A stretch of DNA of 64,000 nucleotides from Blautia sp. Marseille-P3201T (GCF_900120295.1 NZ_LT635466.1:97739-161738), one strand, 5' to 3'. Shown: positions 8,190-16,725, counted from the first letter of the stretch. Made by a program: numbers and translations. The notes: generated from the sequence alone by a model not told the origin.

Positions 8190-8801
8190 ATGACGATAGA
8201 CACAAAAGATATTTTAAACAGCATATTAGCCAGTATTTCACGGATTGACTATATCAAACCTGAAGAAATCCCCGGCATTGATTTATATATGGACCAGGTC
8301 ACAACATTCATGGAAAACCACTTATCTTCTTCCAAGCGTCATCCTGAAGATAAAGTATTAACAAAAACCATGATTAACAACTATGCCAAAAATCATTTGC
8401 TTCCCCCTCCTGTAAAGAAAAAATATTCTCGGGAACATATTTTGATGCTGACATTTATCTATTATTTTAAAAATATTATGTCCATCAATGACATACAAGT
8501 TCTTTTAGGGCCTATTGCCGAGGAATTTTTTCCGGGAAATGGCAGTTTAAAATTAACAGAAGTATATCAGGAAATTATGGATTTGGAGTTAGAACAGATT
8601 GAGCCACTTATAAAGGACGTTACCAGAAAATTCAATAAAGCCCGGTCTTCTTTCTCTGATGCAGATGAAAAAGAACAGGATTTTCTTCAAAAATTTGCCT
8701 TTATCTGTATGTTAAGCTTTGACGTTTATGTAAAAAAACAGGTCATCGAAAATCTCATTGACCAGATGGCAACACAAGACCCCTCCAAAAATCAAGACTG
8801 A
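8190..8801 (+). CDS. DUF1836 family protein
   Basis: A 203-residue cytoplasmic protein. It matches the DUF1836 family in the run KVLTKTMINNYAKNHLLPPP, followed by KKYSREHILMLTFIYYFK (about residues 55-100). The 'T..INNY.K..L.PPP..K.Y....I..L..I' layout resembles a MerR-type winged helix and suggests a DNA-binding regulator, but no function is established. ATG start with AGAGGTGA upstream and a good promoter of its own. It is monocistronic and convergent with the YerC-type repressor gene, with a shared terminator between. The C-terminal third is helical and charged. No ligand domain is recognised. Confidence 0.85.
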   Translation: MTIDTKDILNSILASISRIDYIKPEEIPGIDLYMDQVTTFMENHLSSSKRHPEDKVLTKTMINNYAKNHLLPPPVKKKYSREHILMLTFIYYFKNIMSINDIQVLLGPIAEEFFPGNGSLKLTEVYQEIMDLELEQIEPLIKDVTRKFNKARSSFSDADEKEQDFLQKFAFICMLSFDVYVKKQVIENLIDQMATQDPSKNQD

Positions 8802-8825
8802 TTTTCTATATGAAAAGTGTAAAAA

Positions 8826-8878
8826 AGCTGTGACATAAGTCATTCTGTTTACCAGCCACCTATGCCACAGCTCCTTTT
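8826..8878. terminator. Bidirectional terminator between DUF1836 and YerC-type genes
   Basis: AGCTGTGACATA (8826-8837) pairs with TATGCCACAGCT (8861-8872). A-run on the left and T-run on the right serve both convergent genes. Confidence 0.75.
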
Positions 8879-9169
8879 TTATTTTTCTTCTACTCTTTCA
8901 AATACCATGTCATATCCGTCATTTCCATAATTCAGACTTCTATTAACACGGCTGATTGTTGCGGTAGATGCCCCTGTTTTTTCTGAAATTTCCAGATAGG
9001 TTCTCTTTTCTTTCAACATTTTCGCCACTTCAAAACGCTGAGATAAAGATAAAATTTCATTCACAGTACAAACATCTTCAAAAAACAGATAACATTCTTC
9101 TCTGTTTTTTAAACTTAAAATTGCATCAAACAGTGAATCAACAGCCTCTGTGTGAATTTTTTTACTCAT
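8879..9169 (-). CDS. YerC/YecD family TrpR-related repressor
   Basis: A 96-residue DNA-binding protein of the TrpR superfamily, YerC/YecD group. The pattern LFDAILSLKNREECYLFFEDVCT is followed by EILSLSQRFEVAKML and a helix-turn-helix TYLEISEKTGASTATISRV (about 57-76). The key family features (LSQRFEVA, STATISRV) are intact. In Bacillus yerC lies next to pcrA, and here too it lies close to pcrA, with only the DUF1836 gene between. It is followed on the same strand by no gene before the terminator. No tryptophan-binding role should be assumed, since YerC proteins are not proven to sense tryptophan. ATG start with AAGGAG 8 bases upstream. Confidence 0.88.
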   Translation of the reverse strand: MSKKIHTEAVDSLFDAILSLKNREECYLFFEDVCTVNEILSLSQRFEVAKMLKEKRTYLEISEKTGASTATISRVNRSLNYGNDGYDMVFERVEEK

Positions 9170-9262
9170 ATTTCAATTCTCCTTACATTTTAGTGTGCAC
9201 CCCATTCTTCCTATATATAGTAGCACAGTAAATTTTTAAAGTAAAGAAAAGTTACCAATTTT

Positions 9263-9985
9263 TTATAAATTTTTATATTTATTGACGTATTTTTTCAATT
9301 CACATACACTCCTGTTCACTACTAAGTCCTCCGGGAAAGCAATTTCGTCAAAAATCTCCTGTGCATACTTGTGAAATCCCACTAAAGTATCTGTATGTGC
9401 ATCACTGTTTACCACTACCGGAACCTGATATTCCATACAATAGCCCAGCATAGTTTTTACATTCTCTGCTCCGCCTTGTCTTGTACATCTGGGATCCAGA
9501 GAATTATTATTCACTTCCAAAAGAATTCCATATTCCTTGGCTGCCTGTACCAATGCCAGATAATCCACCGGATACCGCCCATCATCCGGATGCCCGATAA
9601 TATCCACATAAGGTTTTTTCATAACTTCAATGTATGCCTGTGTATTTTCCTCTCTCGTTCCTGGTTTTATACAGGGAATATGAAGACTTGCAATAATAAT
9701 ATCCAGCTTTTTTCGAAGATTTTCATCTAAATCCATGTTTCCTCTACTGTCCAAAATATTGACTTCGCTTCCAAGTAAGAGCTCTATTCCATACATTTCC
9801 CGCTCCACCATTTTCAGGTTTTGAAAATAATATTCGTGGCATGTTCCCGGCATAGCCATAGCATGTTCTGTAATCCCTAAAAGCTCCAATCCTTTCTCGG
9901 ATGCCGCTTTCGCCATTTCCCGCATGGTATTATAAGCATGTCCGCTGGCAATGGTATGTGTATGCACATCTAATACATATTTCAT
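9263..9985 (-). CDS. PHP-domain phosphoesterase, YcdX type
   Basis: A 240-residue metal-dependent phosphatase. It opens with the PHP metal motif DVHTHTIASGHAYNT, followed by ITEHAMAMPG, IIASLHIPCIKPG, DIIGHPDDGRYPVD and VVVNSDAHT, which supply the ring of His and Asp ligands for the trinuclear metal site. Length and motif order match the E. coli YcdX family. The natural substrate is not known. ATG start with GGAGG upstream. It lies downstream of xylB on the same strand, but a strong terminator separates them, so it is probably transcribed alone. Confidence 0.88.
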   Translation of the reverse strand: MKYVLDVHTHTIASGHAYNTMREMAKAASEKGLELLGITEHAMAMPGTCHEYYFQNLKMVEREMYGIELLLGSEVNILDSRGNMDLDENLRKKLDIIIASLHIPCIKPGTREENTQAYIEVMKKPYVDIIGHPDDGRYPVDYLALVQAAKEYGILLEVNNNSLDPRCTRQGGAENVKTMLGYCMEYQVPVVVNSDAHTDTLVGFHKYAQEIFDEIAFPEDLVVNRSVCELKKYVNKYKNL

Positions 9986-10022
9986 TTCCTATTCCTCCCT
10001 GCATTTTTCTGATTTTAGAAAA

Positions 10023-10069
10023 AGAGACTATTGCATAAACAGAAATATGCTCTCAATGCAACAGCCTCT
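10023..10069 (-). terminator. Terminator of the pentose operon
   Basis: Arms at 10023-10036 and 10056-10069; on the minus strand the hairpin starts AGAGGCTGTTGCAT and ends in a T-run. The GGCTGTTGCA core recurs in other terminators of the window. Confidence 0.75.
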
Positions 10070-10080
10070 TTTACAAAATT

Positions 10081-11550
10081 TTATACAATTTCTTCAAATA
10101 ATTCCTTTACTGCCGGATAGATTTTTGCAAATTTACGATATTTTTCCTCGTATTTTGCAGCTAATTCCGGTTCAGGCTCTATAGTATCAATAACTTTTAC
10201 AATTTTTTCTGCTGCTTCCTCTACAGACGCAAATTCCCCATTAGCAACTGCCGCCAGCATGGCTCCGCCTAAAGCAGGTCCTTCTTCTGACTCAATAATA
10301 TCTACTTTAATATTTAAAACATTTGCAATTATTTTTCTCCAAAGAGGGCTCTTAGCGCCACCGCCACAGATTTTTGTTCTTTCGATTTTAATCCCCAGAG
10401 ATTTTGCCACTTCAAAAGAATCACGAATTGCAAAAGCAACTCCTTCTAAAACAGCCTGTGTCATGTCAGCTCTTGTTGTATCCATAGTAAGACCAATAAA
10501 AGTTCCTCTTGCATTTGGATTGTTGTGAGGAGAACGTTCTCCCATCAGATATGGAAGAAAGTATACCTTATTTTCCCCCAGCTTGTCAATCTCTGCCTGT
10601 TCTTTTCCGTAATCCTTTGTACCAATAATTTCATCCATCCACCACTTATTACAAGAAGCAGCGCTTAACATACATCCCATCAAATGATAATTTCCGTCTG
10701 CATGAGCAAATGCATGCAGTGCATTGTTTGGGTCAACTCCAAATTCTTTGCTGGAAATAAAAATTGTTCCACTTGTTCCAAGAGAAATATTACATCTTCC
10801 ATCTCCTACAGTACCTGTTCCTACTGCTGCAGCTGCATTATCCCCTGCTCCGGCCACAATTTTACATGTTTCAGAAATCTGAAGTTCTTCTGCCAGTTCT
10901 TTTTTTAATGTCCCCACAGTTTCATAACTCTCAAATAATGTAGGCATCTGTTCTTCTGTGATGCCACAGATTTCCAGCATTTCTTTAGACCAGCATCTGT
11001 TTTTTACATCAAGGAGTAACATCCCTGATGCGTCAGACATATCACAGCAATGAACACCGGAAAGTCTGTATGCCAGATAGTCTTTTGGAAGCATGATTTT
11101 TCTGATTTTTTTGAAGTTCTCCGGCTCATTTTCTTTTACCCACAAAATTTTAGGAGCTGTAAATCCTGCAAAAGCAATATTTGCTGTATAATCAGATAAT
11201 TTATCTTTTCCAATTACCTGATTTAAATAATCTGTTTCTTTTTGTGTTCTTCCATCATTCCACAAAATTGCCGGACGAATAACTTCATCATTCTCATCCA
11301 AAATTACAAGGCCATGCATCTGTCCTCCAAAGCTGATACCTGCCACCTGGCTTTTATCACATTCTGCCGTCAATTCCTTAATTCCTTCTAAGCTCTGTTT
11401 CCACCAGTCCTCCGGGTTCTGCTCAGACCAGCCCGGCTTAGGAAAACACAATGGATATTCCTTTGATACAATTTTCTCAATTTTCCCTGTTTCATTCATT
11501 AAAAGCAACTTTACTGCTGAAGTTCCTAAATCTACTCCAATATATAACAT
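10081..11550 (-). CDS. xylB: Xylulokinase
   Basis: FGGY-family kinase phosphorylating D-xylulose to D-xylulose 5-phosphate, the entry to the pentose phosphate pathway. The N-terminal phosphate loop is YIGVDLGTSAVK. GQMHGLVILD and the catalytic-base region AGAGDNAAAAVG follow, and GGGAKSPLWRKI near the C terminus is the nucleotide-binding signature. At 489 residues it has the family length. The start was set at the ATG at 11550, where AGGAGG lies 6 bases upstream, rather than at a longer in-frame alternative. It is the last gene of a three-gene operon with a FucI-like isomerase and DUF4867. A related ketose kinase specificity (for example D-ribulose) is possible. Confidence 0.9.
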   Translation of the reverse strand: MLYIGVDLGTSAVKLLLMNETGKIEKIVSKEYPLCFPKPGWSEQNPEDWWKQSLEGIKELTAECDKSQVAGISFGGQMHGLVILDENDEVIRPAILWNDGRTQKETDYLNQVIGKDKLSDYTANIAFAGFTAPKILWVKENEPENFKKIRKIMLPKDYLAYRLSGVHCCDMSDASGMLLLDVKNRCWSKEMLEICGITEEQMPTLFESYETVGTLKKELAEELQISETCKIVAGAGDNAAAAVGTGTVGDGRCNISLGTSGTIFISSKEFGVDPNNALHAFAHADGNYHLMGCMLSAASCNKWWMDEIIGTKDYGKEQAEIDKLGENKVYFLPYLMGERSPHNNPNARGTFIGLTMDTTRADMTQAVLEGVAFAIRDSFEVAKSLGIKIERTKICGGGAKSPLWRKIIANVLNIKVDIIESEEGPALGGAMLAAVANGEFASVEEAAEKIVKVIDTIEPEPELAAKYEEKYRKFAKIYPAVKELFEEIV

Positions 11551-11573
11551 AACAAACCTCCTATGAAACAATG

Positions 11574-11602
11574 GAGGCTGCCCATAGAAAGACAGCCTCT
11601 GT
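11574..11602 (-). other. Intercistronic hairpin between isomerase and xylB
   Basis: GAGGCTG/CAGCCTC arms with a short loop. There is no good T-run on the coding (minus) strand, so partial attenuation or mRNA processing is more likely than full termination. Confidence 0.5.
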
Positions 11603-11639
11603 AATTATGTCAAAATATCAATATGTATTTCCAATTATT

Positions 11640-13118
11640 TTATGCAAATGGGTTTTCTGTTGGGTATAAAGCGCCTTTTGGCTGGTTATAGTTAATTTCA
11701 TCAACTTCCACACCTAAGAATTTAAATACTTCAAACAATGTTTTTCCGTAATGTCCGAAAGCAACTGCTCCATGATGAGGATAATTTTTCTCAATCAGAA
11801 CATGACGATAAAAACGTCCCATTTCAGGAATTGCAAAAATACCAATTCCTCCAAAGCTCTGTGTTGCTACCGGCAGAACTTCTCCCTGTGCAATGTATGC
11901 ACGAAGTTTGCAGTCTGCTGTACTCTGTAAACGATAGAAAGTAATATCTCCAGGAATAATATCTCCTTCCAGAGTACCCTGTGTTACTTCTTCCGGCAAT
12001 GTTCTTGCCATAATCATCTGATACTTCATAGAACATGCTGTCAGCTTACTTGCTGCTGTGTTTCCACAATGAAATCCCATAAAAGTATCTTTTTGTGTAT
12101 AGTTATATTTATTTTTGATTTCTTCATCATAAATATAAGCCGGTACTGTATTGTTAATATCCAGCAATGTAACGGTATCCTGACTGATAACTGTACCAAT
12201 GTATTCACTTAATGTTCCCCAGATATCTACTTCACAGGAAACAGGAATTCCTCTGTCTGTCAGACGGCTATTTACATAACATGGTACAAATCCAAACTGT
12301 GTCTGGAATGCAGGCCAGCATTTTGTTGTAAGTGTCACATATTTTCTGCTGCCTTTGTGTGCTTCTACCCAGTCTAATAATGTAATTTCATACTGAGCAA
12401 GCTTAGGCAGAATTTCAGGTTTCATATTTCCTTCGCCTAACTCTGCTTCCATTTCTTTTACAACGTCAGGAATACGTGGGTCATCTGCATGTTTGTTAAA
12501 TGCTTCAAATAAATCAAGTTCAGAGTTTTCTTCAATTTCTACACCTAAATCATATAATCTCTTAATTGGTGCATTACAAGCAAGGAAGTTTGCAGGTCTT
12601 GGACCAAAGCTGATGATTTTCAGATTTTTCAGAGCAACAACAGCTCTTGCAATCGGAGCAAATTCGTTAATCATTTCTGCAACTTCTTCTGCTGTTCCTA
12701 CCGGATATTCCGGAATATATGCATGCAGATTACGCAGTTTTAAATTATAGCTGGCATTTAACATACCACAGTAAGCATCACCTCTGCCCTGTACCAGATT
12801 TCCTTCTTCTGCTGCAGCAACAACCATAGACGGACCATGAAAAGCTTTTACTAACATAGTTTCTTCTGTTTCCGGACCAAAGTTTCCAAGATAAACAACC
12901 TGTGCATTACAGCCTGCCTCTCTTAATTCCTTTGCTGCCTTTAACATATCTGTTTCACTTTCTACTACAGTAGGACATTCAAAAATTTCCCCATTAAAGT
13001 TTTTCTTATAAGCTTCTACAACTGCTTTTCTTCTGTTTTCAGATAAAGACATAGGGAAACAGTCACGGCTTACTGCAACAATACCTAATTTTAATTCCGG
13101 CATATTTGATAAATTCAT
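11640..13118 (-). CDS. L-fucose/L-arabinose isomerase family protein (FucI-like)
   Basis: A 492-residue sugar ketol-isomerase of the COG2407 type. It has the family's layered layout: an N-terminal Rossmann-like part (KLGIVAVSRDCFP), the region YCGMLNASYNLKLRNLHAYIPEYPVG, and a C-terminal metal-binding domain with CEVDIWGTLSEYIG, MGFHCGNTAASKL and HHGAVAFGHYGKTLFEV, where the His, Glu and Asp residues would hold Mn2+. It is co-directional with DUF4867 (23 bp upstream) and xylB. No aldose 1-epimerase, fuculokinase or aldolase is present, so L-fucose is not the obvious substrate. With a xylulokinase downstream and a XylR-like palindrome upstream, an aldopentose such as D-xylose or D-arabinose is the better guess. 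That is inference from context. Confidence 0.85.
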   Translation of the reverse strand: MNLSNMPELKLGIVAVSRDCFPMSLSENRRKAVVEAYKKNFNGEIFECPTVVESETDMLKAAKELREAGCNAQVVYLGNFGPETEETMLVKAFHGPSMVVAAAEEGNLVQGRGDAYCGMLNASYNLKLRNLHAYIPEYPVGTAEEVAEMINEFAPIARAVVALKNLKIISFGPRPANFLACNAPIKRLYDLGVEIEENSELDLFEAFNKHADDPRIPDVVKEMEAELGEGNMKPEILPKLAQYEITLLDWVEAHKGSRKYVTLTTKCWPAFQTQFGFVPCYVNSRLTDRGIPVSCEVDIWGTLSEYIGTVISQDTVTLLDINNTVPAYIYDEEIKNKYNYTQKDTFMGFHCGNTAASKLTACSMKYQMIMARTLPEEVTQGTLEGDIIPGDITFYRLQSTADCKLRAYIAQGEVLPVATQSFGGIGIFAIPEMGRFYRHVLIEKNYPHHGAVAFGHYGKTLFEVFKFLGVEVDEINYNQPKGALYPTENPFA

Positions 13119-13141
13119 GTTTCTTTCCTCCTGAAAATATT

Positions 13142-13759
13142 TTATTCTACTGAAAGGTTTTCACCTTTTAATCCTACAAATGCTCCCTCAATTTTTGCAT
13201 CTTCATGAGCAATTAACCATTTATTTCTGGCAAATAACAGCTGATCTTCTTTCACATTTTCCTGCGTTTTTTCAATCTCTGTATTTGTTCCTTTTGGTAA
13301 AACAACTGCTGTAGAGAATTTTTCTCCATTTGCGTTACATGGCGCATAGTGCAGTGTAGTTGCATAAACTTCTACAATCGTTCCTGCCGGAATGAAAAAG
13401 GCTTCTATTTTTTCCGTATCGTAACTCTTGTCTTCTTCAATATCCTGTTCCTTTCCCAGCAATAAAATCATATCTGTCAGCGCCACATTTACTTCCGAAT
13501 CTCTGTGATATTCAACAGCATTTAGAAGTACATTACTGCCATTACAATATCCGATTTGTATCGGCATACCGCCATACAAGCTGTAGGCAATTTTTTTTGC
13601 ACTTTCACATGCTTCCAGTTTTGCATCAGAAGCCACATAAACTACGTCTTCAGGCTTCGGTGTTTCTCTTAACACATCCAATAAATCTGATACATCAATA
13701 CCTGTTATTACCCTTCCGTAAGCTTTAAAGTTCGGGTGGGAAACCTGTAAAATTTCCAT
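13142..13759 (-). CDS. DUF4867 family protein, first gene of the pentose operon
   Basis: A 205-residue protein of the DUF4867 family. It is cupin-like in character: AFFIPAGTIVEVYATTLHYAPC looks like a cupin strand pair with a possible metal-binding His. No signal peptide is present. It heads the operon with a FucI-like isomerase and a xylulokinase, so a role in sugar handling (perhaps anomer or isomer preparation, or sensing) is likely but unproven. The ATG lies 13 bases after AGGAGG, a long spacing, with no better in-frame start. The promoter and a palindromic operator lie just upstream. Confidence 0.8.
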   Translation of the reverse strand: MEILQVSHPNFKAYGRVITGIDVSDLLDVLRETPKPEDVVYVASDAKLEACESAKKIAYSLYGGMPIQIGYCNGSNVLLNAVEYHRDSEVNVALTDMILLLGKEQDIEEDKSYDTEKIEAFFIPAGTIVEVYATTLHYAPCNANGEKFSTAVVLPKGTNTEIEKTQENVKEDQLLFARNKWLIAHEDAKIEGAFVGLKGENLSVE

Positions 13760-13781
13760 AATATAACCAAAACCTCCTCAC

Positions 13782-13802
13782 TTAGTTTAGTCATTAAACT
13801 AT
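13782..13802 (-). promoter_or_regulatory. XylR-like operator palindrome
   Basis: TTAGTTT-N7-AAACTAT forms an inverted repeat whose half-sites match those of the Firmicutes XylR (ROK family) operator, with a shorter centre. It sits between the -10 box (TATAAT on the minus strand, 13817-13822) and the first gene, a position suited to repression. No regulator gene is adjacent. Confidence 0.55.
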
Positions 13803-13816
13803 ATATTTATGCTAAC

Positions 13817-13845
13817 ATTATACGTACAAAAAATCAAGTTGTTTT
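13817..13845 (-). promoter_or_regulatory. Promoter of the pentose operon
   Basis: -10 TATAAT is clear on the minus strand at 13817-13822. The -35 at 17-bp spacing (AAAACA) is poor, which suggests a regulated promoter. Confidence 0.5.
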
Positions 13846-13878
13846 TCTTAAAAATGACATGTAAATTTCTACAAAAAA

Positions 13879-13918
13879 AGAGAGGATTTTTCAGGCAAAT
13901 TTCCCTTGTTTCCTCTCT
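13879..13918 (-). terminator. Terminator of the mini solute-binding lipoprotein gene
   Basis: AGAGAGGA (13879-13886) pairs with TCCTCTCT (13911-13918). On the minus strand it is followed by a seven-base T-run. Confidence 0.8.
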
Positions 13919-13923
13919 ACTTT

Positions 13924-14472
13924 TTATTGAACCGGAATAGTAATATCCTTTTCAAAATATTTTTTTGAAATTTCTCCAAGACTTCCATCTTTTCTAAGTT
14001 CTATCAGCTTTTCATTAATTTTCTCTGCCATAGGGTTGTTTTTCTTTGTAAACGCTGCAATTTTCGTATTGTCCGTATTTACACCTACAATATCCTCAAT
14101 TTCTGAAATATCTGCATAAGCATCAGAATGGGAATAATGGCTCTCGTTCCAGTCTGCAAGACCTACCGCCGATATTACACAATCATATAAATCCGCATCC
14201 AGAGATTTTAAAAGATTATCTTCCGATGTATCCACAATCTCCAGTTTCAATTCTAATCTCTCTGCTACTTTCTGTGCCACTTCAACTTCAAATCCTTCCG
14301 GCATACTGCTTTCCGGCGAAACATAACACATCTTATCCAGCTGCAGGTTCATTCCCACTTTTAGTGTTCCATTTTCTATAGGTCTGGCCTCACTTTTCCC
14401 TATACTGCAGCCGCTGAAACATAGGAGTATGACAGCCATTAAACAAACAAAGCTTTTGTATCTCTTTTTCAT
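13924..14472 (-). CDS. Miniature solute-binding lipoprotein (SBP family 3), second lobe missing
   Basis: Extracytoplasmic amino-acid-binding type lipoprotein. The N terminus has a basic start, a hydrophobic stretch and lipobox CFSGC. Lobe I is well conserved: NGTLKVGMN, GFEVEVAQKVAERL and DLYDCVISAVGLADWNES. The chain then jumps almost directly to the C-terminal return segment AAFTKKNNPMAEKINEKL...DGSLGEISKKYF. About 70-80 residues of lobe II expected in this family are absent, giving 182 residues instead of about 250-270. No ABC permease or ATPase gene is nearby. The start is the ATG at 14472 with AGGA 8 bases upstream. It may be a sensor, a scavenging scaffold or a decayed gene; the frame is clean. 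Confidence 0.8.
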   Translation of the reverse strand: MKKRYKSFVCLMAVILLCFSGCSIGKSEARPIENGTLKVGMNLQLDKMCYVSPESSMPEGFEVEVAQKVAERLELKLEIVDTSEDNLLKSLDADLYDCVISAVGLADWNESHYSHSDAYADISEIEDIVGVNTDNTKIAAFTKKNNPMAEKINEKLIELRKDGSLGEISKKYFEKDITIPVQ

Positions 14473-14631
14473 AAACATTATCCTATTATCTTTCAAATTT
14501 ATTTAAGTCCACATTAACACAAATAGAAAAGCTTTGTCAATGGCATATAACTTACGCTCTGTTACATTCCTTCCATAGAAAATTTTCTTTTTCCTCCCCT
14601 GATACTGTTATTTTCTGTCGCATTCTTTCTC

Positions 14632-14660
14632 TTGTAAAAGAATTTTCTTAATGGTATGAT
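14632..14660 (+). promoter_or_regulatory. Promoter of the radical SAM gene
   Basis: -35 TTGTAA (14632-14637), 17-bp spacer, -10 TATGAT (14655-14660), 30 bp before the ATG. Confidence 0.65.
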
Positions 14661-14689
14661 ATAAGAAGAATAAAAAGAGAGGATTTCTT

Positions 14690-15634
14690 ATGGAAAACTG
14701 GAATGGAAAACCCTATCATTCTTTTGACTATATGTTAAGAGAAAAATTTGGAGAAAAAATATATAAAGTTGCCTTAAACGGAGGTATGACTTGCCCTAAC
14801 CGCGATGGAACTTTAGGCAGCCGAGGCTGTATTTTCTGTAGTGCAGGCGGTTCCGGTGATTTTGCCGGAAACCGGCAGGACTCTATTACAGAACAGATTG
14901 AAAAACAGACCGCTTCTATTCGGCAAAAACGAGGAGTTGCAAAATTTATTGCTTATTTTCAGGCCTATACAAATACCTATGCTCCTGTGGATTACTTACG
15001 TAAAATTTATACAGAGGCACTTTCTCATCCTGATATTGTAGCGATTTCTATCGGAACAAGGCCGGATTGTCTGGATGAGGATATTTTACAGCTTCTGGAC
15101 GAATTAAATCAAAAAAAGCCTGTATGGGTGGAATTAGGTCTTCAAACCATTCACGAAACTACTGCCCAATATATTCGCCGGGGCTATGCCCTTTCCTGCT
15201 TTGAAACTGCTGTTTCAGAACTTCGAAAAAGAAATCTGGACGTTATTGTACATACTATTTTAGGTCTTCCCGGTGAAAGCAAAAACGATATTTTATCTAC
15301 TATAGAGTATCTCAATCATCAGGATATTCAGGGAATTAAATTACAGCTCCTTCATGTATTAAAAGGAACAGATTTAGCAGATGATTATTTCAAAGGAAAA
15401 TTTCAGGTATACACTATGGAAGAATATTTGGATCTTGTCATTGATTGTCTGGAACATCTTAATCCGGAAATTGTCATTCACCGTCTCACCGGTGACGGTC
15501 CAAAGGACTTGCTTATTGCTCCTTTGTGGAGCAGCGCCAAAAGAACAGTTTTAAATACCCTCCATCGTGAATGTAAACTTCGCCATTCTTTTCAGGGAAA
15601 ACAGTATAAAATAATAGAAAATAAGGAGGATTAA
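14690..15634 (+). CDS. TIGR01212 family radical SAM protein (YtqA-like)
   Basis: A 314-residue radical SAM enzyme. The cluster-binding cysteines are Cys35, Cys47 and Cys50 in TCPNRDGTLGSRGCIFC, an unusual CX11CX2C spacing typical of the YtqA/TIGR01212 group. Further family features are AYTNTYAP, VAISIGTRPDCL, WVELGLQTIHETT and DVIVHTILGLPGE. The group is related to Elp3-like enzymes but its reaction is unproven. ATG start with AGAGGA upstream and a good promoter. The DUF4364 gene follows 4 bases later, so the two are cotranscribed. Confidence 0.92.
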   Translation: MENWNGKPYHSFDYMLREKFGEKIYKVALNGGMTCPNRDGTLGSRGCIFCSAGGSGDFAGNRQDSITEQIEKQTASIRQKRGVAKFIAYFQAYTNTYAPVDYLRKIYTEALSHPDIVAISIGTRPDCLDEDILQLLDELNQKKPVWVELGLQTIHETTAQYIRRGYALSCFETAVSELRKRNLDVIVHTILGLPGESKNDILSTIEYLNHQDIQGIKLQLLHVLKGTDLADDYFKGKFQVYTMEEYLDLVIDCLEHLNPEIVIHRLTGDGPKDLLIAPLWSSAKRTVLNTLHRECKLRHSFQGKQYKIIENKED

Positions 15635-15637
15635 GTC

Positions 15638-16150
15638 ATGTCAGAACCCCTCACACTCTATAAATTAATTATTCTATATATGTTGGAAAAAGTAGATTTT
15701 CCACTTACAAATGCTCAAATTTCCGGTTTTGTGTTGGATAAAGGATATACCACCTATTTTCATCTGCAGCAGGCGATTTCGGAGCTCATTGACTCAGAAT
15801 TAATTGAGTCCAAAACAATTCGAAACTCCTCTTACTTTGAAATCACTGCTCAGGGCAGACAGACGCTTTCCTACTTTGAAGACCAGATTTCTGATGAAAT
15901 CAAATCAGACATTTCTACTTTTTTCAAAGAAAATATCATTCAAATGCGGGAAGAGTTATCTGCTGTTGCCGATTACTATAAAAGCGAAGTGGAAGGTTAT
16001 CAGGTGCGTTGCCGACTGAAAAAAAATGATTTTTCTGTGGTAGATTTAACAATTGCAGTTCCTACAGAAGAAGCTGCCGCTGCTGTCTGTATGAACTGGA
16101 AAGAAAAGAGTCAGGATATTTATGAAAATCTTATTGAATTCTTAATGTAA
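15638..16150 (+). CDS. DUF4364 family protein
   Basis: A 170-residue protein with an N-terminal winged-helix layout (LYKLIILYMLEKVDFPLTNAQISGFVLD, then a turn and FHLQQAISELIDSELI), then SSYFEITAQGRQTLSYFE, typical of DUF4364. These are presumed DNA-binding regulators of clostridia; the target is unknown. The C-terminal part (VRCRLKKNDFSVVDLTIAVPTEEAA) is a small alpha/beta domain. It lies 3 bases after the YtqA-like gene with AAGGAGG as ribosome-binding site and ends at a strong shared terminator. Confidence 0.85.
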   Translation: MSEPLTLYKLIILYMLEKVDFPLTNAQISGFVLDKGYTTYFHLQQAISELIDSELIESKTIRNSSYFEITAQGRQTLSYFEDQISDEIKSDISTFFKENIIQMREELSAVADYYKSEVEGYQVRCRLKKNDFSVVDLTIAVPTEEAAAAVCMNWKEKSQDIYENLIEFLM

Positions 16151-16162
16151 AGTAACAGGTAA

Positions 16163-16234
16163 AAAGAGATGGACCTGTCACATTAAAGATTATTTCTGGA
16201 TATAAATCGAATGTGACAACTCCATCTCTTTTTT
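16163..16234. terminator. Bidirectional terminator between DUF4364 and nrdR
   Basis: Two nested stems: AGAGATGG/CCATCTCT outside and GTCACATT/AATGTGAC inside, with an A-run before and a T-run after. Confidence 0.8.
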
Positions 16235-16682
16235 ATTTCATCATTTTCTTTAATTCGTCCATAAAGGTATCAATATCTTTGAATTCCCTGTATACAGACG
16301 CAAATCGGACATAAGCCACTGCATCCAGCTCTTTGAGCTTGTCCATAACAATTTCACCTATAAGAGTACTTGGTATTTCACGCTCTTCCTTATTGAAGAT
16401 TTCTGTTTCTATCTCGTCAATTAAAGCCTCTATTCTCTTTACGGAAATTGGCCGTTTATAGCAGGCACGTGTGACTCCGCCCTGAATTTTGGAGCGATCA
16501 TACTGTTCTCTGCTCTGATCTTTTTTTATGACCACCAGCGGAATGGTTTCAATTTTTTCGTATGTTGTAAAACGTTTCCCACATTCATCACACTGACGTC
16601 TTCGTCTTATAGAATTATTATCTGGTACAGGTCTTGAGTCAATGACTCTGGTATTTTCCTGACCGCAAAACGGACATTTCAT
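16233..16682 (-). CDS. nrdR: Transcriptional repressor NrdR
   Basis: Zinc-ribbon and ATP-cone repressor of ribonucleotide reductase genes. The zinc ligands are Cys3, Cys6, Cys31 and Cys34 (MKCPFCG, QCDECGKRF). DSRPVPDNNSIRRRRQC is the conserved DNA-binding loop. The ATP-cone (about 49-139) includes VVIKKDQSREQYDRSKI and AYVRFASVYREFKD. At 149 residues it is the family's usual length. ATG start with AGGAGG upstream. It stands alone between a flavodiiron protein gene and a shared terminator. No NrdR box is claimed here, since no nrd gene lies in the window. Confidence 0.97.
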   Translation of the reverse strand: MKCPFCGQENTRVIDSRPVPDNNSIRRRRQCDECGKRFTTYEKIETIPLVVIKKDQSREQYDRSKIQGGVTRACYKRPISVKRIEALIDEIETEIFNKEEREIPSTLIGEIVMDKLKELDAVAYVRFASVYREFKDIDTFMDELKKMMK

Positions 16683-16725
16683 GGCAAAGCCCTCCTGTCT
16701 TTTGTAGTTTCATTTCCACTGGTTT

